Part shown: in pieces, positions 63,174 to 64,000 of the stretch
How the letters are laid out: every line of letters starts with the position of its first letter
How positions within the stretch are numbered: the first letter of the stretch is position 1
NCBI GenBank assembly: GCA_913065125.1
Contig: CAJYAG010000001.1
Span: 434,001-498,000 of the forward strand
Direction: 5' to 3'
DNA: 64,000 nt
From: an uncultured Flavobacteriaceae bacterium
GTDB taxonomy: Bacteria > Bacteroidota > Bacteroidia > Flavobacteriales > Flavobacteriaceae
Made by a program: the position numbers and the translations under genes
Notes under the pieces: model-generated
What the model saw: only the letters and a program-made list of their open reading frames with translations
Databases searched by the model: none
Told to the model about the DNA's origin: nothing

Positions 63174-63950
63174 ATGAAAATTAGTTTAAAATTTACAGCT
63201 CTTATTGTTTGTTTCTTATTTACAACAATAAGTATCGCACAAAAAAGAATACATGCTTCAGATATTATGAGAGATATCAAAAACGGAAAAGATATTACCT
63301 ATAAAAATGCAACAATTGTAGGTGATTTAGATTTCACTTTCATGAACGATCAGTTAGAAAAACTACCAAAAAGAAGAAAAAGTAGTTGGTGGAGCAATAA
63401 TAGTTCTAGCAATAAGGTAGAAAAACAAATTAATAGTAAAATTTCATTTGTAAACTGTACGTTTGAAGACAATGTTTTTGCATACATCCATGATGAAGAT
63501 ACTGGATATACCTTTGTAGCCAATTTTGATGACATTGCCGTTTTTAAAAACTGTGTTTTTAAAGAAATGGCACAATTTAAATATTCACACTTTAGAAGCA
63601 AAGCTGATTTTTCTGAAAGTAAATTTAATGGAGATACTTCATTTAAATATGCAGATTTTAAAAGAGATATTAGTTTCTTAAATACTATTTTCGGAGAAGA
63701 ATCTACTTTTAAATACACTGTTTTTAATAATAATGTAAGCTTTGCTAATGCTGTTTTTAAAGAATCAGCTACATTCAAGTATACAAAGTTTAAAGATGGT
63801 GTTTCTTTTAATAAAACACGTTTTGAAGAAGATTTAAACATTAAATACACAAAAGTAAAAGGCCAATTTGATGTTGCAGGAATGCATGTTGAATATGATG
63901 TTGATGCAAAATATGCCAGCATTAATGGAAAAAAGTTTAGTTTCCACTAA
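63174..63950 (+). CDS. Secreted protein of 11-residue repeats (pentapeptide-like)
   Basis: 258 residues with a signal peptide (1-22, FLFTTISIAQ). Residues 123-254 are twelve contiguous 11-residue units with consensus (S/T)F(K/x)(Y/N)xxFxxxV; one more at 91-101 is separated by an insertion (102-122). Phe positions alternate 5 and 6 apart, unlike strict pentapeptides, though domain searches would probably call it a pentapeptide repeat. A beta-solenoid is likely. There is a basic/Ser patch KRRKSSWWSNNSSS at 67-80. It follows the two-component pair by 55 bp, so co-regulation is possible. Function unknown. Confidence 0.75.
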   Translation: MKISLKFTALIVCFLFTTISIAQKRIHASDIMRDIKNGKDITYKNATIVGDLDFTFMNDQLEKLPKRRKSSWWSNNSSSNKVEKQINSKISFVNCTFEDNVFAYIHDEDTGYTFVANFDDIAVFKNCVFKEMAQFKYSHFRSKADFSESKFNGDTSFKYADFKRDISFLNTIFGEESTFKYTVFNNNVSFANAVFKESATFKYTKFKDGVSFNKTRFEEDLNIKYTKVKGQFDVAGMHVEYDVDAKYASINGKKFSFH

Positions 63951-64000
63951 AAAAAACAGGTATTTATACCTATTGACATTAAACTATAAACTATATATCT

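Noticed and set aside
63951-64000. Hairpin AGGTAT-TT-ATACCT after the last gene
   Set aside because: Only six AT-rich pairs and no clear T run; too weak to call a terminator.
1-64000. tRNA, rRNA or riboswitch genes in the gaps
   Set aside because: The gaps are short and AT-rich, and none shows a cloverleaf, GTTCGA-type T loop within a tRNA frame, or a known riboswitch core.

Overview
The window looks like the chromosome of a marine-type Flavobacteriaceae bacterium (phylum Bacteroidota), close to Polaribacter or Tenacibaculum. The grounds are the low GC content, TAnnTTTG promoter boxes, an LpxC-FabZ fusion, the PglZ-type response regulator PorX, type A and type B type IX secretion (T9SS) sorting domains, and TTG/GTG starts. 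I see no rRNA, tRNA, CRISPR array, prophage or intact insertion sequence.

Layout. 1-8.0 kb (minus): an envelope and lipid A block (HD hydrolase, lpxD, lpxC-fabZ, lpxA, efp, a second lpxD-like gene), then sucD and fabG. 8.2-13.8 kb: porX facing a very large membrane multi-PAS histidine kinase, with a duplicated scrap of the porX 3' end between them. 14.2-20.3 kb (plus): tsaE, an alanine-dehydrogenase-like gene, a giant T9SS-exported repeat protein and a small membrane-anchored protein. 20.3-28.3 kb: a secreted TolB/amidohydrolase protein, two DUF1801-related proteins, trmH, a sirtuin, and the ribosomal operon rpsF-rpsR-rplI. 28.5-36.7 kb: a fatty-acid-hydroxylase-type membrane enzyme, an ECF sigma / membrane protein / outer-membrane protein operon, priA, a MepB-family gene with an overlapping unknown, and recG at 36.7-38.8 kb.

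38.9-45.8 kb holds the most unusual unit: a PapD/DUF916-like periplasmic chaperone, two related secreted subunit-like proteins separated by a terminator, and a 1505-residue protein. The last combines a signal peptide, sixteen exact 16-residue repeats, Ig-like domains, a probable outer-membrane barrel and C-terminal SdrB/carboxypeptidase-regulatory-like domains. I read it as a chaperone/usher-like surface-fibre system, but function is inferred. After it come an rRNA m5C methyltransferase, a T9SS-secreted nuclease and purL.

53.3-64 kb: an HlyD-ATPase-permease-permease export operon (minus) faces a sigma-54 response regulator and sensor kinase (plus). The shared intergenic region has a correctly spaced -24/-12 element towards the exporter and two 16-bp dyads 22 bp apart upstream of it. 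This suggests the two-component system switches on the exporter. The last gene encodes a secreted protein of 11-residue repeats.

A second theme is families of short palindromic intergenic repeats (CTCGACT-CTGCTCGA, GTCATTTCGA and CAGTTATCAGTT types). Several touch coding sequence: in frame inside purL, at the priA start codon, at the trmH C-terminus and beside the duplicated porX tail.
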